Source: Burkholderiales bacterium RIFCSPHIGHO2_12_FULL_63_20
GTDB taxonomy: Bacteria > Pseudomonadota > Gammaproteobacteria > Burkholderiales > Burkholderiaceae_C
NCBI GenBank assembly: GCA_001770775.1
Contig: MESA01000041.1
Span: 1 to 64,000 of the forward strand
Direction: 5' to 3'
DNA length: 64,000 nucleotides
The notes under the pieces were generated by a model that made no database searches, had not been told where the DNA came from, and worked only from the letters and a program-made list of their open reading frames with translations. Positions within the stretch are counted from its first letter, which is position 1. Each line of letters opens with the position of its first letter. Below are positions 44,044 through 59,542 of the stretch, one piece after another. The translations under genes were made by a program, and so were the position numbers.

Positions 44044-46698
44044 ATGAGCAAAGCCCTGGTCATTGCAGAAAAACCTTCGGTTGCCCAAGACATCGTGCGC
44101 GCGTTGACGCCGGTGGATGGCAAGTTCGAGAAACACGATGAATACTTCGAGAGCGAGCACTATGTGGTCAGCTCCGCCGTCGGCCACCTGGTCGAGATCA
44201 AGGCGCCGGAGGAGTTCGACGTCAAACGCGGCAAGTGGAGTTTCGCGAACCTGCCGGTGATCCCCCCGCACTTCGATCTGAACCCGATCGACAAGAGCAA
44301 GGGGCGCCTCAATGCCCTGGTCAAGCTGATCAAGCGCAAGGATGTCACCACCTTGATCAACGCGTGTGACGCGGGGCGCGAAGGGGAGCTGATCTTCCGC
44401 CTGATTGCGCAGTACGCGCAAGACAGCACCGCCACGCTGCGGGCCAAGGGCCTGGGCAAGGACGTGCGCCGCCTGTGGCTGCAGAGCATGACGCCGCAGG
44501 CCATCCGCGATGGCTTTGATCAGCTGCGCTCCGATGAGCAGATGCTGCCGCTGGCCAGTGCCGCGCGTTGCCGCTCCGAGGCCGACTGGCTGGTGGGCAT
44601 CAATGGCACGCGGGCGATGACGGCGTTCAACTCGCGCGATGGGGGCTTTTTCCTGACCACCGTGGGCCGGGTGCAGACGCCCACGTTGTCCATCGTGGTG
44701 GAGCGCGAAGAAAAGATCCGCAAGCACGTGTTCCGCGATTACTGGGAAATCCGCGGCAGCTTCGAGGTGTCCGCTGGCAGTTACGACGGCAAGTGGTTCG
44801 ACCCGGAGTTCAAGCGGGTCAAGAACGCCGTGGAAGGCTCGCAGGACGCCGAGCTGAAGGCGGACCGTGTCTGGACGGCGGCCGAGGCGCAGGCGATTGC
44901 CGATGCGGTACGCGGCCAGACCGGTACCGTGACGGAAGAGGCCAAGCCCAGCTCGCAGGCCAGCGCGCTGTTGTATGACCTGACCACGCTGCAGCGCGAG
45001 GCGAACTCGCGTTTTGGCTTCAGCGCCAAGACCACGCTGTCGCTGGCGCAGGCGCTGTATGAAAAGCACAAGGCACTGACCTATCCGAGAACCGATTCGC
45101 GTGCGCTGCCGGAAGACTACCTGCCGGTGGTGAAGGACACGATGGCGATGATCGCCAGCTCCGAGCTGCCTGGCCCGCTGCGCGCACTGGCCACGCATGC
45201 CGGCAAGGCCGTGCGCGAGGGCTACATCAAGCCCAACAAGCGAATTTTCGACAACGCCAAGGTGTCGGACCACTTTGCCATCATCCCGACGATGCAGGCA
45301 CCCGGCAGTCTCACCGAGGCCGAGGCCAAGCTGTACGACATGGTGGTCAAGCGCTTCATCGCGGTGTTCTACCCCTCGGCCGAGTTCATGGTCACGACCC
45401 GCATCACCAAGGTGCCGGTGGCCGACCAGGTGCACCACTTTCAGACGAACGGCAAGGTGCTGGTCAAGCCGGGCTGGATGGCCGTGTACGGCAAGGAAGC
45501 GGCCGAAGAGGGCGACGACACCACGCTGGTGGCCGTGCAGCCGGACGAGGCGGTGCGCAACGAAGAGGTGCTGGTCAACGCGCTGAAGACCAAGCCGCCG
45601 GCCCGCTACACCGAAGCGACGCTGCTGAGTGCCATGGAAGGCGCAGGCAAGCTGATCGACGACGAGGAGCTGAAGGCGGCGATGACCGAGAAAGGGCTGG
45701 GCACGCCAGCCACCCGCGCGGCCATCATCGAAGGGTTGATCACCGAGAAGTACCTCTACCGTGAGGGGCGCGAGATGATCCCCACGGCCAAGGCCTTCCA
45801 GCTGATGACGCTGCTGCGCGGCCTGGGGGTGGAAGACCTGACCAAGCCCGAGCTGACCGGCAACTGGGAATTCAAGCTGTCGGAGATGGAAAAGGGCCGC
45901 CTGAGCCGCGAGGCCTTCATGGCCGAGATCGCCGCCATGACGCAGCGCGTGGTGCAAAAGGCCAAGGAATACGACCGCGACACAATCCCAGGCGACTACG
46001 CCACCTTGAACACGCCTTGCCCGAACTGTGGCGGCGTGGTCAAGGAGAATTACCGCCGCTTCACCTGCACGGGCAAGGGCGGTGGGGATGCCGAAGGCGC
46101 GACCGGTTGCGGCTTCAGCATGACCAAGATCCCGGCGGGCCGCAGCTTTGAGTTGCCCGAGGTGGAGCAGCTGCTGCGCGACCGCAAGATCGGGCCGCTG
46201 GAAGGCTTCCGCTCTAAGGCGGGCTGGCCCTTCACGGCCGAGTTGCGCATGGTGCGCGACGAGGAGCTGGCCAACTGGAAGATGGAGTTCGACTTCGGGG
46301 AAGACGCGAAGAAGGACGAGGGCTCGGGCGAGGCGGTGGACTTCAGCGCGCAGACCAGCCTGGGCAAGTGTCCCAAGTGCGGCGGTGAGGTGTACGAGCA
46401 CGGTGCCAACTATGTGTGCGAACACACGACGGGGCCAGCCACCTGCGACTTCAAGAGCGGCAAGATCATCCTGCAGCAGCCCGTGACGCCGGAGCAGGTG
46501 ACCAAGTTGCTGGAGACGGGCAAGACCGATCTGATGGAGAACTTCGTCTCGAACAAGACGCGGCGCAAGTTCAAGGCCTTCCTGAGCTGGGATGCCAAGG
46601 CCGGCAAGGTGGGCTTCGAGTTCGAGCCGCGTGCGGCCAAGGCGCCAGCGGCCAAGAAGACCGCTGCGAAGAAAGCTGCCGCCAAGAAAGCCGCTTGA
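44044..46698 (+). CDS. topB: DNA topoisomerase III
   Basis: This type IA topoisomerase relaxes and decatenates DNA, often with RecQ and SSB. The 884-residue protein has a TOPRIM domain (MSKALVIAEKPSVAQ; DAGREGE at 109-115) and active-site Tyr347 in TYPRTDS. The C-terminus carries zinc-type repeats (CPNCGG, CPKCGG with matching later Cys) and a Lys/Ala-rich tail (PAAKKTAAKKAAAKKAA) that probably binds DNA. It is longer than E. coli TopB (653) because of this C-terminal extension, a form common in Burkholderiales. ATG 44044 is used; upstream in-frame sequence lies in the divergent promoter. Confidence 0.95.
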   Translation: MSKALVIAEKPSVAQDIVRALTPVDGKFEKHDEYFESEHYVVSSAVGHLVEIKAPEEFDVKRGKWSFANLPVIPPHFDLNPIDKSKGRLNALVKLIKRKDVTTLINACDAGREGELIFRLIAQYAQDSTATLRAKGLGKDVRRLWLQSMTPQAIRDGFDQLRSDEQMLPLASAARCRSEADWLVGINGTRAMTAFNSRDGGFFLTTVGRVQTPTLSIVVEREEKIRKHVFRDYWEIRGSFEVSAGSYDGKWFDPEFKRVKNAVEGSQDAELKADRVWTAAEAQAIADAVRGQTGTVTEEAKPSSQASALLYDLTTLQREANSRFGFSAKTTLSLAQALYEKHKALTYPRTDSRALPEDYLPVVKDTMAMIASSELPGPLRALATHAGKAVREGYIKPNKRIFDNAKVSDHFAIIPTMQAPGSLTEAEAKLYDMVVKRFIAVFYPSAEFMVTTRITKVPVADQVHHFQTNGKVLVKPGWMAVYGKEAAEEGDDTTLVAVQPDEAVRNEEVLVNALKTKPPARYTEATLLSAMEGAGKLIDDEELKAAMTEKGLGTPATRAAIIEGLITEKYLYREGREMIPTAKAFQLMTLLRGLGVEDLTKPELTGNWEFKLSEMEKGRLSREAFMAEIAAMTQRVVQKAKEYDRDTIPGDYATLNTPCPNCGGVVKENYRRFTCTGKGGGDAEGATGCGFSMTKIPAGRSFELPEVEQLLRDRKIGPLEGFRSKAGWPFTAELRMVRDEELANWKMEFDFGEDAKKDEGSGEAVDFSAQTSLGKCPKCGGEVYEHGANYVCEHTTGPATCDFKSGKIILQQPVTPEQVTKLLETGKTDLMENFVSNKTRRKFKAFLSWDAKAGKVGFEFEPRAAKAPAAKKTAAKKAAAKKAA

Positions 46699-46712
46699 CG
46701 CAGTTTGAGGCG

Positions 46713-46730
46713 GTGTCACATGCCTGACGC
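46713..46730 (+). promoter_or_regulatory. weak candidate Pho box upstream of pstS-like gene
   Basis: GTGTCAC and CTGACGC, separated by 4 bases, partly match the two CTGTCAT/C repeats of a PhoB site (6/7 and 5/7). It is 28 bases before the PstS start. The match is marginal and given mainly because the gene product fits. Confidence 0.25.
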
Positions 46731-46758
46731 ACACTGTTTGTACATTTCGCGGGTTTGA

Positions 46759-47847
46759 ATGAACCTTGAGAAGTGGTTGGCAATGCAGTGGTGTCGGGTG
46801 TGGGGCAAGCAGGGGTGCGTGTGGGGTGTGTTGGCGGTGAGCGCCTGGCTGACGCCGGTGCATGCCGACGTGGCGATCCAGGGCGCGGGAGCGACCTTTC
46901 CGTCGCGGGTTTACGACCGCTGGACCGCGCGTTTCATGGAAGAGCGCAAAGCCCCATCGATCCAGTACAAGGGCACCGGTTCGGGTGATGGCATTCGCCA
47001 GGCCAAGGCCCGTACGGTGCATTTTGGTGGCACCGATAACCCGCTGAGTGCCGCGCAACTGGCCGAACACAAGCTGGTTCAGATCCCGCTGCTGGTGGGG
47101 GGCTTTGTGCCCGTGGTGAACCTGCCGGGCGTGCAGCCCAATGAGTTGGTGCTCAGTGGTGAGGTGCTCGCCGACATGGCCCGTGGGGCCATCACCGTCT
47201 GGAATGACCCGCGCATTGGTGCGCTGAATCCAGGTCTGAAGCTGCCTTCGCTGCCCGTGTCGCGGGTGGTGCGTGAAGACAAATCGGGGTCGACCGAGGT
47301 GTGGGTGCGTTATCTGGCCGACTCGTCGCCCGCTTTCGCCAAGGCCGTGCCCATCAGCCAGAAGCCGGCCTGGCCGGCTCAGACGCTGGAGGCCAAGGGC
47401 AACGATGGCGTCTCGGCACTGGTCAAGGCCACGCCGGGCGGCTTCACCTATGTGTCGTATGACCGGGTGGTCAAGGACAAACTGGTGGGGGTGCGCCTGC
47501 GCAACCGCACGGGGCAGGTGTTGAGCGCCTCGGAGGCGGGATTCCGCGCAGCCATCCTGGCCTCGGACGTGTACCGCAAGGGTGACGACTCGGCCAGCTT
47601 GTTGAACCGGCCGCGGCCCGATGCCTGGCCCATCACCTCGACCAGCTTTGTGCTGCTGGATGCCCGCCCGAAGGGCATGAGCGAGGCGGACTGGACGGCG
47701 CGTTTTGTCTACTGGTGCTTCATGCATGGTGACGAGCTGACCCGTGGCACGGGCTTTGCGCCTTTGCCCTCGACCGTGCAGGCGCGGCTGGCGGGGCGTT
47801 TGATGCAAATCCGAGGCCCTCAGGGCGAGTTGCCTAAATTTCAGTGA
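46759..47847 (+). CDS. PstS-like phosphate-binding periplasmic protein
   Basis: The 362-residue protein has a signal peptide ending near residue 36 (VHA-DVAIQGAGATFPS) and the PstS features: GAGATFPSRVYDRW at the N-terminus, YKGTGSGDGIRQ, FGGTDNPLS and the anion loop KSGSTEVW. It should bind phosphate for an ABC importer, but no pstCAB genes adjoin it, so it is an orphan in this region. PstS-like proteins also occur as surface or signalling proteins. A hairpin without T run (47856-47870) follows. Confidence 0.88.
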   Translation: MNLEKWLAMQWCRVWGKQGCVWGVLAVSAWLTPVHADVAIQGAGATFPSRVYDRWTARFMEERKAPSIQYKGTGSGDGIRQAKARTVHFGGTDNPLSAAQLAEHKLVQIPLLVGGFVPVVNLPGVQPNELVLSGEVLADMARGAITVWNDPRIGALNPGLKLPSLPVSRVVREDKSGSTEVWVRYLADSSPAFAKAVPISQKPAWPAQTLEAKGNDGVSALVKATPGGFTYVSYDRVVKDKLVGVRLRNRTGQVLSASEAGFRAAILASDVYRKGDDSASLLNRPRPDAWPITSTSFVLLDARPKGMSEADWTARFVYWCFMHGDELTRGTGFAPLPSTVQARLAGRLMQIRGPQGELPKFQ

Positions 47848-47908
47848 AGCGGCAGCCGGGCGCTGCCCGGTGTAAGGTGCGGCTCTGTCTTTTCGGTGGA
47901 GCCTGGCC

Positions 47909-48949
47909 ATGCCTTTCATCCTGACTTCTCGACACGCGGCGCATCCCGACAGTGGCAGGGTGCATGCCGTGCCCAGTGAGATCACGCCGCAGGCGGTGTA
48001 CACGAACCGTCGCCAGTGGTTGCGCGAGGCGGCGCTGCTCGGCGGTGGGGTGATGACGTCGGCGTTGCCTTGGGCGAGGGCGCAGGCGCAGAGTGCGCCT
48101 GCCACGTCGGCCACGGTGACGCGGCCCGGCAAGCGTGCGGCCTTGTCTGCGGTGCGCAGCGCGGTGCCAGGGGCCTTGGCCGTGGACAAGCTGACGTCGT
48201 ACGAGCACATCACCACGTACAACAATTTTTACGAGTTCGGCACGGACAAGTCCGACCCGGCCGAATACGCCCACACCCTGAAAACCCGTCCCTGGACGCT
48301 GAGCATCGAGGGCGAAGTGGGGCGGCCTTTGAAGCTGGGCCTGGACGATCTGCTCAAGCTGGGGGCGATGGAAGAGCGCATTTATCGCCTGCGCTGCGTC
48401 GAGGGCTGGTCCATGGTGATTCCGTGGGTGGGGTATTCGCTGTCGACGCTGTTGCAGCGAGCGCAGCCGACCAGCCGCGCCAAGTTCGTGGAGTTCATCA
48501 GCCTGGCTGATGCGCAGCAGATGCCCGGCGTGCGCAGCAGCGTGCTGGACTGGCCGTATGTGGAGGGTTTGCGCATCGACGAGGCCATGCACCCGCTGAC
48601 GCTGATGGCTTTCGGGTTGTACGGCGAGGTGCTGCCGCCGCAGAACGGCGCACCACTGCGTCTGGTCGTGCCTTGGAAGTACGGCTTCAAGAGTGCCAAG
48701 TCGATCGTCGCGATCCGTCTGACCGAAAAGCCGAGACCGTCGAGCTGGATGCAGGCCAATCCACGCGAGTACGGCTACTTCTCGAATGTGAACCCGACGG
48801 TGGACCACCCGCGCTGGAGTCAGGCAACTGAGCGCAGAATTGGCGAAGGGGGTCTGTTTGCGCCGCGCAAACCCACCCTGATGTTCAACGGCTATGCGGC
48901 CCAGGTGGGGTCGTTGTATGCGGGCATGGATTTGAGGAAGTATTACTGA
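47909..48949 (+). CDS. msrP: periplasmic methionine sulfoxide reductase catalytic subunit MsrP
   Basis: MsrP repairs oxidised methionine in periplasmic proteins using a molybdopterin cofactor. The 346-residue protein has a twin-arginine signal ([15 protein letters not shown], Arg34-Arg35), the molybdenum ligand Cys163 in RCVEGWSM, and characteristic [11 protein letters not shown] and [12 protein letters not shown] segments. GGAG lies 7 bases before ATG 47909. Its stop overlaps the msrQ start by one base, so the two subunits are coupled. Confidence 0.96.
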   Translation: MPFILTSRHAAHPDSGRVHAVPSEITPQAVYTNRRQWLREAALLGGGVMTSALPWARAQAQSAPATSATVTRPGKRAALSAVRSAVPGALAVDKLTSYEHITTYNNFYEFGTDKSDPAEYAHTLKTRPWTLSIEGEVGRPLKLGLDDLLKLGAMEERIYRLRCVEGWSMVIPWVGYSLSTLLQRAQPTSRAKFVEFISLADAQQMPGVRSSVLDWPYVEGLRIDEAMHPLTLMAFGLYGEVLPPQNGAPLRLVVPWKYGFKSAKSIVAIRLTEKPRPSSWMQANPREYGYFSNVNPTVDHPRWSQATERRIGEGGLFAPRKPTLMFNGYAAQVGSLYAGMDLRKYY

Positions 48950-49581
48950 TGGCCTTGTCGATGGCGAACCAATGGTTGCTCAAGCCTTGGATGAAGCCCC
49001 TGCTGTGGGTGGTGTGTGCCGTGCCGGCTGTGGCCTTGCTGGTGGGCGCGCTGACCGATGGCCTGGGCGCGAACCCGGCGCAGACGCTGATTCAGGAAAC
49101 AGGACAATGGGCGTTGCGCTGGCTGTGGCTGACCCTGCTGGTGACGCCGCTGCGCGAGATGGCGGCGCTGCCGGCCCTGGTGCGCTACCGGCGCACGCTG
49201 GGGGTGACGGCCTTTGTGTACGCGGTGCTGCACCTGTTGTCGTACGCGTGGCTGGACAAGGGGTGGGTGATCGATGACATCGTGGCCGATGTGTTCAAGC
49301 GCAACTTCATTCTGGTCGGCATGCTCACTTTCCTGGTGATGTTGCCGCTGGCGCTGACGTCATTCAATGCCGCCATCCGCGCGCTGGGCGGGCGCAAGTG
49401 GCAGTTGCTGCACAAGCTGGTCTATGCGGTGTCGCTGCTGGGGTTGTTGCACTTCTACTTGAAGAAGGCGGCCAAGAACGATGTGAGCGAGGTCATGGTC
49501 TATGCCGTGATCCTGGCGCTGCTGCTGGGCTGGCGTGTCGTGCGCCGTGGTGGTGTGTTGGCGATGTTGCGCGTGCGCTGA
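48949..49581 (+). CDS. msrQ: heme-binding membrane subunit MsrQ
   Basis: The 210-residue inner-membrane protein delivers electrons from the quinone pool or cytoplasmic flavin reductase to MsrP. It has about six hydrophobic segments and conserved His residues in HLLSYAW, LLHKLVY and LLHFYL for heme b, with the family start of the second helix (GQWALRWLWLTLLVTPLRE). The TGATG overlap with msrP supports co-expression. Confidence 0.94.
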   Translation: MALSMANQWLLKPWMKPLLWVVCAVPAVALLVGALTDGLGANPAQTLIQETGQWALRWLWLTLLVTPLREMAALPALVRYRRTLGVTAFVYAVLHLLSYAWLDKGWVIDDIVADVFKRNFILVGMLTFLVMLPLALTSFNAAIRALGGRKWQLLHKLVYAVSLLGLLHFYLKKAAKNDVSEVMVYAVILALLLGWRVVRRGGVLAMLRVR

Positions 49582-49591
49582 AGGCAGTCCC

Positions 49592-51073
49592 TTGTTGTCC
49601 CAAGCTCCACGTCTGTCTCGCGCCATGCTGGTGGCGGTGTCACTGTTTTTGCTGTTCGATTTCGCCGCGCTGGGTTTGAATGTGTGGATGTCGGTGAAGA
49701 TCGAGCGCGAAGCCGTGGGCATCAATCTGGCAGGGCGCCAGCGGATGCTGTCGCAGCGCATGGCCAAGGTGTTACTGCAACTGGAGGACGCTCAGCGAGT
49801 GGGTGCACCCCTGGCATCCTCGCTACAAGAGCTGGCCCTGACCACCGAGTTGTTCGATCAGACCTTGCAGGGTTTCTGGGCGGGCCGTGAAACCGAAGGC
49901 GGCCAGGGTGAACGCGTGTTTCTGGCGCCAGTGACGCAGGCGCACACGCGGCAGTTGGTGGCGCAGGCCAGGGAGATCTGGGCACCTTACCGTGAGCTCA
50001 GCCACCATGTGCTGACCGCGGATGCGGCGCAGTTGCCCTTGCGCCTGCCGCCCGTGGTGGCCTATGCCAAAGCGCACAACCTGGAGTTGCTGTCGCTGAT
50101 GAATGCGCTCACCACCGAGCTGGAGACGCTGACGCGCCGTGAGGCCACCCGCATGCGCTGGTATCAGGGCCTCACCTTCCTGCTGGCCTTGTGTAATTTC
50201 GTGGGCGTGTTCGCACTGTCTCAGCGGCGCATCCGGCGTGCGAGCGAGCAGCAGGATCTGCTCGATGAGGTCATCCACAAGGTGGCCGCCTGTGTGATGG
50301 TGCTGGACGAGGATGGTGTCACGGTCATCAAGAACAACCACACAGCTGAGCGTCTGTTTGGACGGGACCCGGGCGAGCTGATCGGGGTGCGCTTTGATCA
50401 ACTGGTCGTGCAGCGAGAGGGAGATGTGGTGGGCGTGCGTCCGGATGGCAGCACGTTTCCGGTGTCTGCCGAGCGTCACCCGGCCTTTTTGCATGGCCGA
50501 CGCTTGTTCGTGGAGACAGTGCACGATGTGACCGAGCAGCGCCGTACCGAGGCGCATCTGACGGGCTTGGCCTACCACGATGCCTTGACGCAGTTGCCTA
50601 ATCGTATTTTGTTCGATGACCGTTTGCGCATGGAGATGGCGCGGGCACGCCGCCATGGGCAGCACCTCGCGGTATTGTTCATTGACCTGGACCGTTTCAA
50701 GTTCGTCAATGACCATCATGGTCACGAGATGGGGGATCTGCTGCTGCAGAGTGTCGCTGATCGCTTGCGTGCGTGTCTTCGAGAGAGCGACACCGTGTCG
50801 CGCCGGGGAGGCGATGAGTTCACCGTTATTCTGGGCGATGTGCATGGGCCGGACGATGCGGCGCATGTGGCGAAGGACATCGTGCAGCGGATGGACGAGC
50901 CCTTTCATATTCAAGGCGTGACCCTGCACATTGGGGCCAGTGTGGGCATCTGTTTGTTCCCTGGAGAGGCTCATGACATGAGCTCTTTGTTGGCAGGGGC
51001 TGATGAGGCCATGTACCGTGCCAAGATGTTAGGACGTGGCACGTATTGTTTTCACACGCAAGACACCGAATGA
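49592..51073 (+). CDS. diguanylate cyclase with PilJ-like periplasmic sensor and PAS domain
   Basis: The 493-residue protein has a membrane helix at about 11-33 and a periplasmic helical sensor (34-180) opening with NLAGRQRMLSQRMAK, the hallmark of the PilJ/type IV pili transducer domain. A second helix (about 180-200), a PAS domain (220-330) and a GGDEF domain (335-490) follow. GGDEF at 406-410 is intact and RESD five residues before it is an inhibitory I-site, so it should make c-di-GMP with product feedback. The TTG at 49592 has GAAGG upstream; ATG 49625 is the alternative. It is 10 bases after msrQ. The ligand is unknown. Confidence 0.9.
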   Translation: MLSQAPRLSRAMLVAVSLFLLFDFAALGLNVWMSVKIEREAVGINLAGRQRMLSQRMAKVLLQLEDAQRVGAPLASSLQELALTTELFDQTLQGFWAGRETEGGQGERVFLAPVTQAHTRQLVAQAREIWAPYRELSHHVLTADAAQLPLRLPPVVAYAKAHNLELLSLMNALTTELETLTRREATRMRWYQGLTFLLALCNFVGVFALSQRRIRRASEQQDLLDEVIHKVAACVMVLDEDGVTVIKNNHTAERLFGRDPGELIGVRFDQLVVQREGDVVGVRPDGSTFPVSAERHPAFLHGRRLFVETVHDVTEQRRTEAHLTGLAYHDALTQLPNRILFDDRLRMEMARARRHGQHLAVLFIDLDRFKFVNDHHGHEMGDLLLQSVADRLRACLRESDTVSRRGGDEFTVILGDVHGPDDAAHVAKDIVQRMDEPFHIQGVTLHIGASVGICLFPGEAHDMSSLLAGADEAMYRAKMLGRGTYCFHTQDTE

Positions 51074-51094
51074 GTCAGCCCGGGGAGGGGTGAC

Positions 51095-52177
51095 ATGGAT
51101 CCTTATGAAGAACTGGGCCTGAAGGCCGGTGCCACGCTGGCGCAGGCCAAGAAAGCCTATCGGCGTCTGGCCGCTCGTTGGCATCCCGATCGCAATGCCG
51201 ACCCGTTGGCGGTGCGGCGCATGCAGCGGATCAACGAGGCGTATCGGCAGGTCTGCGAGTGGGGCGAGGCGGCGGCGGACGAGGTGGAGGCGTCTGCCCC
51301 TGCTGAGACAGAGCCGCCTCAGCAGGACGATGCACCGCCACCTCATCCGAATGCCAAGCGCAAATGGTGGGAGCGAGACTGGGGCAAGCCGCGCTGGGAG
51401 CCCGATGGCGAGGCCGCGCCGCGCCCGCTGGCGCATGAGGCGGAGATCACGTTGGAGGCTGCTGCCATGGGCTGCATGCACCGGGTGCAGGGTCTGATCA
51501 CGGACCTGTGCCCCGACTGTGAGGGCGTGGGGCGCTGGGTGTCGCCGCGCACGGTCTGCCATGTTTGCGAAGGCGAAGGGCGGGTGCCGGGCAAGCGGTC
51601 AGGTTCGTGGATCACGTGTGCGCACTGCGGGGGCGATGGCCACGAGCGGCGGGCCTGTGAGTCGTGCGGCGGCTCTGGCGAGCTGACCGCGGCGCGCGAC
51701 TATCACTACGAGGTGCGCATCCCCGCGGGCGTGCGGGACGGCCAGACGGTGGTCTTGCGTGGGCAGGGGCAGCGCTGTGGGGCACGGCAGGCCGATCTGG
51801 TGCTGACGATTCGCCTGCGTGCCCACCCGCTGTTCACGTGGCGCGCCGACCAGACCTTGAGCTGCACCGTGCCGGTGGACCTGTTCACCGTGCTGGCGCA
51901 TGGCGTGGTGCAGGTGCCGACACTGGAGGGGCACCTGATCAAGCTGGCGCTGGCCGATGGGGCCGAGCAGGCCCTGCCAGGCATGGGTTTTCCGAACAAG
52001 GACGGCTCGCGTGGGCCTTTGCATGTGGTGCTGCAGACCTTGACTCCCACGACCTACAGCGCTGCGCAGCAGGCCTTGCTGGCGAAGCTGGCGGCCAGCA
52101 TCCAGGCCGACCCACTGCCCGCTTGCCCCGAGTTGGCGGCCTGGCAGGCCCAACTGCGCCAGCACGCCCGTCGCTGA
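51095..52177 (+). CDS. DnaJ-like co-chaperone with J domain and zinc fingers
   Basis: The 360-residue protein has an N-terminal J domain with HPD (His30-Pro31-Asp32), which stimulates DnaK ATPase. It lacks the Gly/Phe region and instead has an acidic Pro-rich linker (about 60-105). Four CxxCxGxG-type repeats (CPDCEGVG, CHVCEGEG, CAHCGGDG, CESCGGSG, about 145-200) and a DnaJ C-terminal substrate domain follow. It is thus a divergent DnaJ paralogue, probably not the main dnaJ, since no dnaK or grpE adjoins. It starts 21 bases after the diguanylate cyclase. Confidence 0.9.
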   Translation: MDPYEELGLKAGATLAQAKKAYRRLAARWHPDRNADPLAVRRMQRINEAYRQVCEWGEAAADEVEASAPAETEPPQQDDAPPPHPNAKRKWWERDWGKPRWEPDGEAAPRPLAHEAEITLEAAAMGCMHRVQGLITDLCPDCEGVGRWVSPRTVCHVCEGEGRVPGKRSGSWITCAHCGGDGHERRACESCGGSGELTAARDYHYEVRIPAGVRDGQTVVLRGQGQRCGARQADLVLTIRLRAHPLFTWRADQTLSCTVPVDLFTVLAHGVVQVPTLEGHLIKLALADGAEQALPGMGFPNKDGSRGPLHVVLQTLTPTTYSAAQQALLAKLAASIQADPLPACPELAAWQAQLRQHARR

Positions 52178-52225
52178 CGGACGCGACGGACGCGACGGAC
52201 CGGGGCTGTCCGTGTCCGTCCGTTT
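52177..52225 (+). terminator. tandem repeat folding into a hairpin after the DnaJ-like gene
   Basis: Three copies of ACGGAC spaced by GCG (52177-52200) face GTCCGT-GTCCGT (52208-52219), giving a 12-bp stem with a 3-base bulge and 7-base loop, then TTTCTCTC. It begins on the last base of the DnaJ-like stop codon and lies 9 bases before the convergent fused uvrA stop. It is a plausible, imperfect terminator. Confidence 0.45.
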
Positions 52226-52233
52226 CTCTCCGG

Positions 52234-58260
<6,027 letters not shown>

Positions 58261-58425
58261 GGATCACCTTGGGCGAAGGGTTTGCCACAGGAGGATGCCC
58301 GCAGCATGAGCGCGCAAACATTCTAGAGACGCCAGAAAGTCACGGCACACCGGGGGGCGATTATTCTGGCGTCAGCCTGGCTTCATGTTGCATGGACATA
58401 ATCAAACGCTGTTCAGGAGGGTGAT

Positions 58426-59520
58426 TTGCGATTCGTGTTGGATCTGCTGTTGGGGCGTGAAGCCCGGCAACGGGGTTATGTGCTGCGGACCTTGCTGGCG
58501 GCCTTCGGCTATCTGCTCGGTGTGCTCTTGGCCGAGGTCGCCCTGTCGATTGGCGTGGCCGAACTGGGGCCGGCACGGGTGTTCGAGGCGGCTGCGCTGA
58601 CCGCGGCCGTGATCAGCTACAGCCTGGTGCGTTGGGGCTGGACACGCCATTTCCATGATCCGGCCATGACGATGACGCAGATGCTGGTGGGTCAGACCAT
58701 GGCCATGGTGGCCTATGTGCTGCTCCACGAGTTTCGAGGGGGGCTGATTGGCCTGAGTGTGGCCGTGACGTCATTTGGTTCCTTCAGCCTCACGCGCAAT
58801 CGGCAATGGGCCGCCGGCATGTATGCCTTGCTCACCATGGGAAGTGGCATGCTCTGGATGAGTGTGCGGGACCCGGTGAACTTTCCCCCCGAAGTCGAGG
58901 CGGTGCATTTCCTGACTTTGGTGATCCTGCAGTTCATGTCTGCGTTTCTGGGGGCCCAGTTCGGCGAGATGCGCCGGCGCTTGCGCACCCGCAAGCGCGA
59001 ACTCGAGGCCGCGTTGGCGCGCATCCAGGAGTTGGCCAACCGCGATAGCCTGACCGACCTCTACAACCGCCGTTACGCGCTGGAATTGATTGAACACCAT
59101 GTGCATCTGAAGGACCGCAATGGACGGCCCTTGGCCATGGCCTTGATTGATCTCGACCATTTCAAGCTGGTCAACGATCAGCACGGGCACGCCCTGGGCG
59201 ATCGGGTGTTGCAGACCTTTGCGCAGCAGGCCCGTCAGGCCACGCGCGAAGGCGACATCGTGGCGCGCTGGGGAGGCGAGGAGTTCCTCATCGTCATGCC
59301 CGAAACCTCCGTCGACGGGGCGGCCATGCTGGTGGAGCGCTTGCGCGAAACCTTGTCGGCGCTGTGCGTGAGCGAAGAGGTTCCGGCGTTGCGCATCGCA
59401 TTTTCAGCGGGCGTCACCGCGCACCTCGCAGGGGAGAGCACCGATCAGACGGTGCAACGGGCCGATCTGGCCTTGTACGAGGCCAAGTCAGCCGGTCGCC
59501 ACCGCAGCGTGGTGGCCTGA
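58426..59520 (+). CDS. membrane diguanylate cyclase
   Basis: The 364-residue protein has five or six hydrophobic segments in residues 20-185, a coiled-coil linker (MRRRLRTRKRELEAALARIQELA) and a C-terminal GGDEF domain. The active-site loop is GGEEF (283-287) and REGD five residues before it is an I-site, so it should make c-di-GMP. It starts with TTG, supported by a perfect AGGAGG 5 bases upstream. The sensor region resembles MASE-like membrane sensors, but I cannot name the type. It is divergent from the fused uvrA. Confidence 0.9.
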   Translation: MRFVLDLLLGREARQRGYVLRTLLAAFGYLLGVLLAEVALSIGVAELGPARVFEAAALTAAVISYSLVRWGWTRHFHDPAMTMTQMLVGQTMAMVAYVLLHEFRGGLIGLSVAVTSFGSFSLTRNRQWAAGMYALLTMGSGMLWMSVRDPVNFPPEVEAVHFLTLVILQFMSAFLGAQFGEMRRRLRTRKRELEAALARIQELANRDSLTDLYNRRYALELIEHHVHLKDRNGRPLAMALIDLDHFKLVNDQHGHALGDRVLQTFAQQARQATREGDIVARWGGEEFLIVMPETSVDGAAMLVERLRETLSALCVSEEVPALRIAFSAGVTAHLAGESTDQTVQRADLALYEAKSAGRHRSVVA

Positions 59521-59542
59521 GCCACCGCAACTGGGCACGTGT

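Noticed and set aside
47856-47870. Terminator between pstS-like gene and msrP
   Set aside because: CCGGGC-GCT-GCCCGG is a perfect hairpin but has no T run.
43855-48225. An open frame of 1456 codons on the minus strand across topB and the pstS-like gene
   Set aside because: It is antisense to well-supported genes (topB, PstS, start of msrP), has low-complexity His/Gln/Arg/Leu-rich translation and no domain; typical of high-GC third-position bias.
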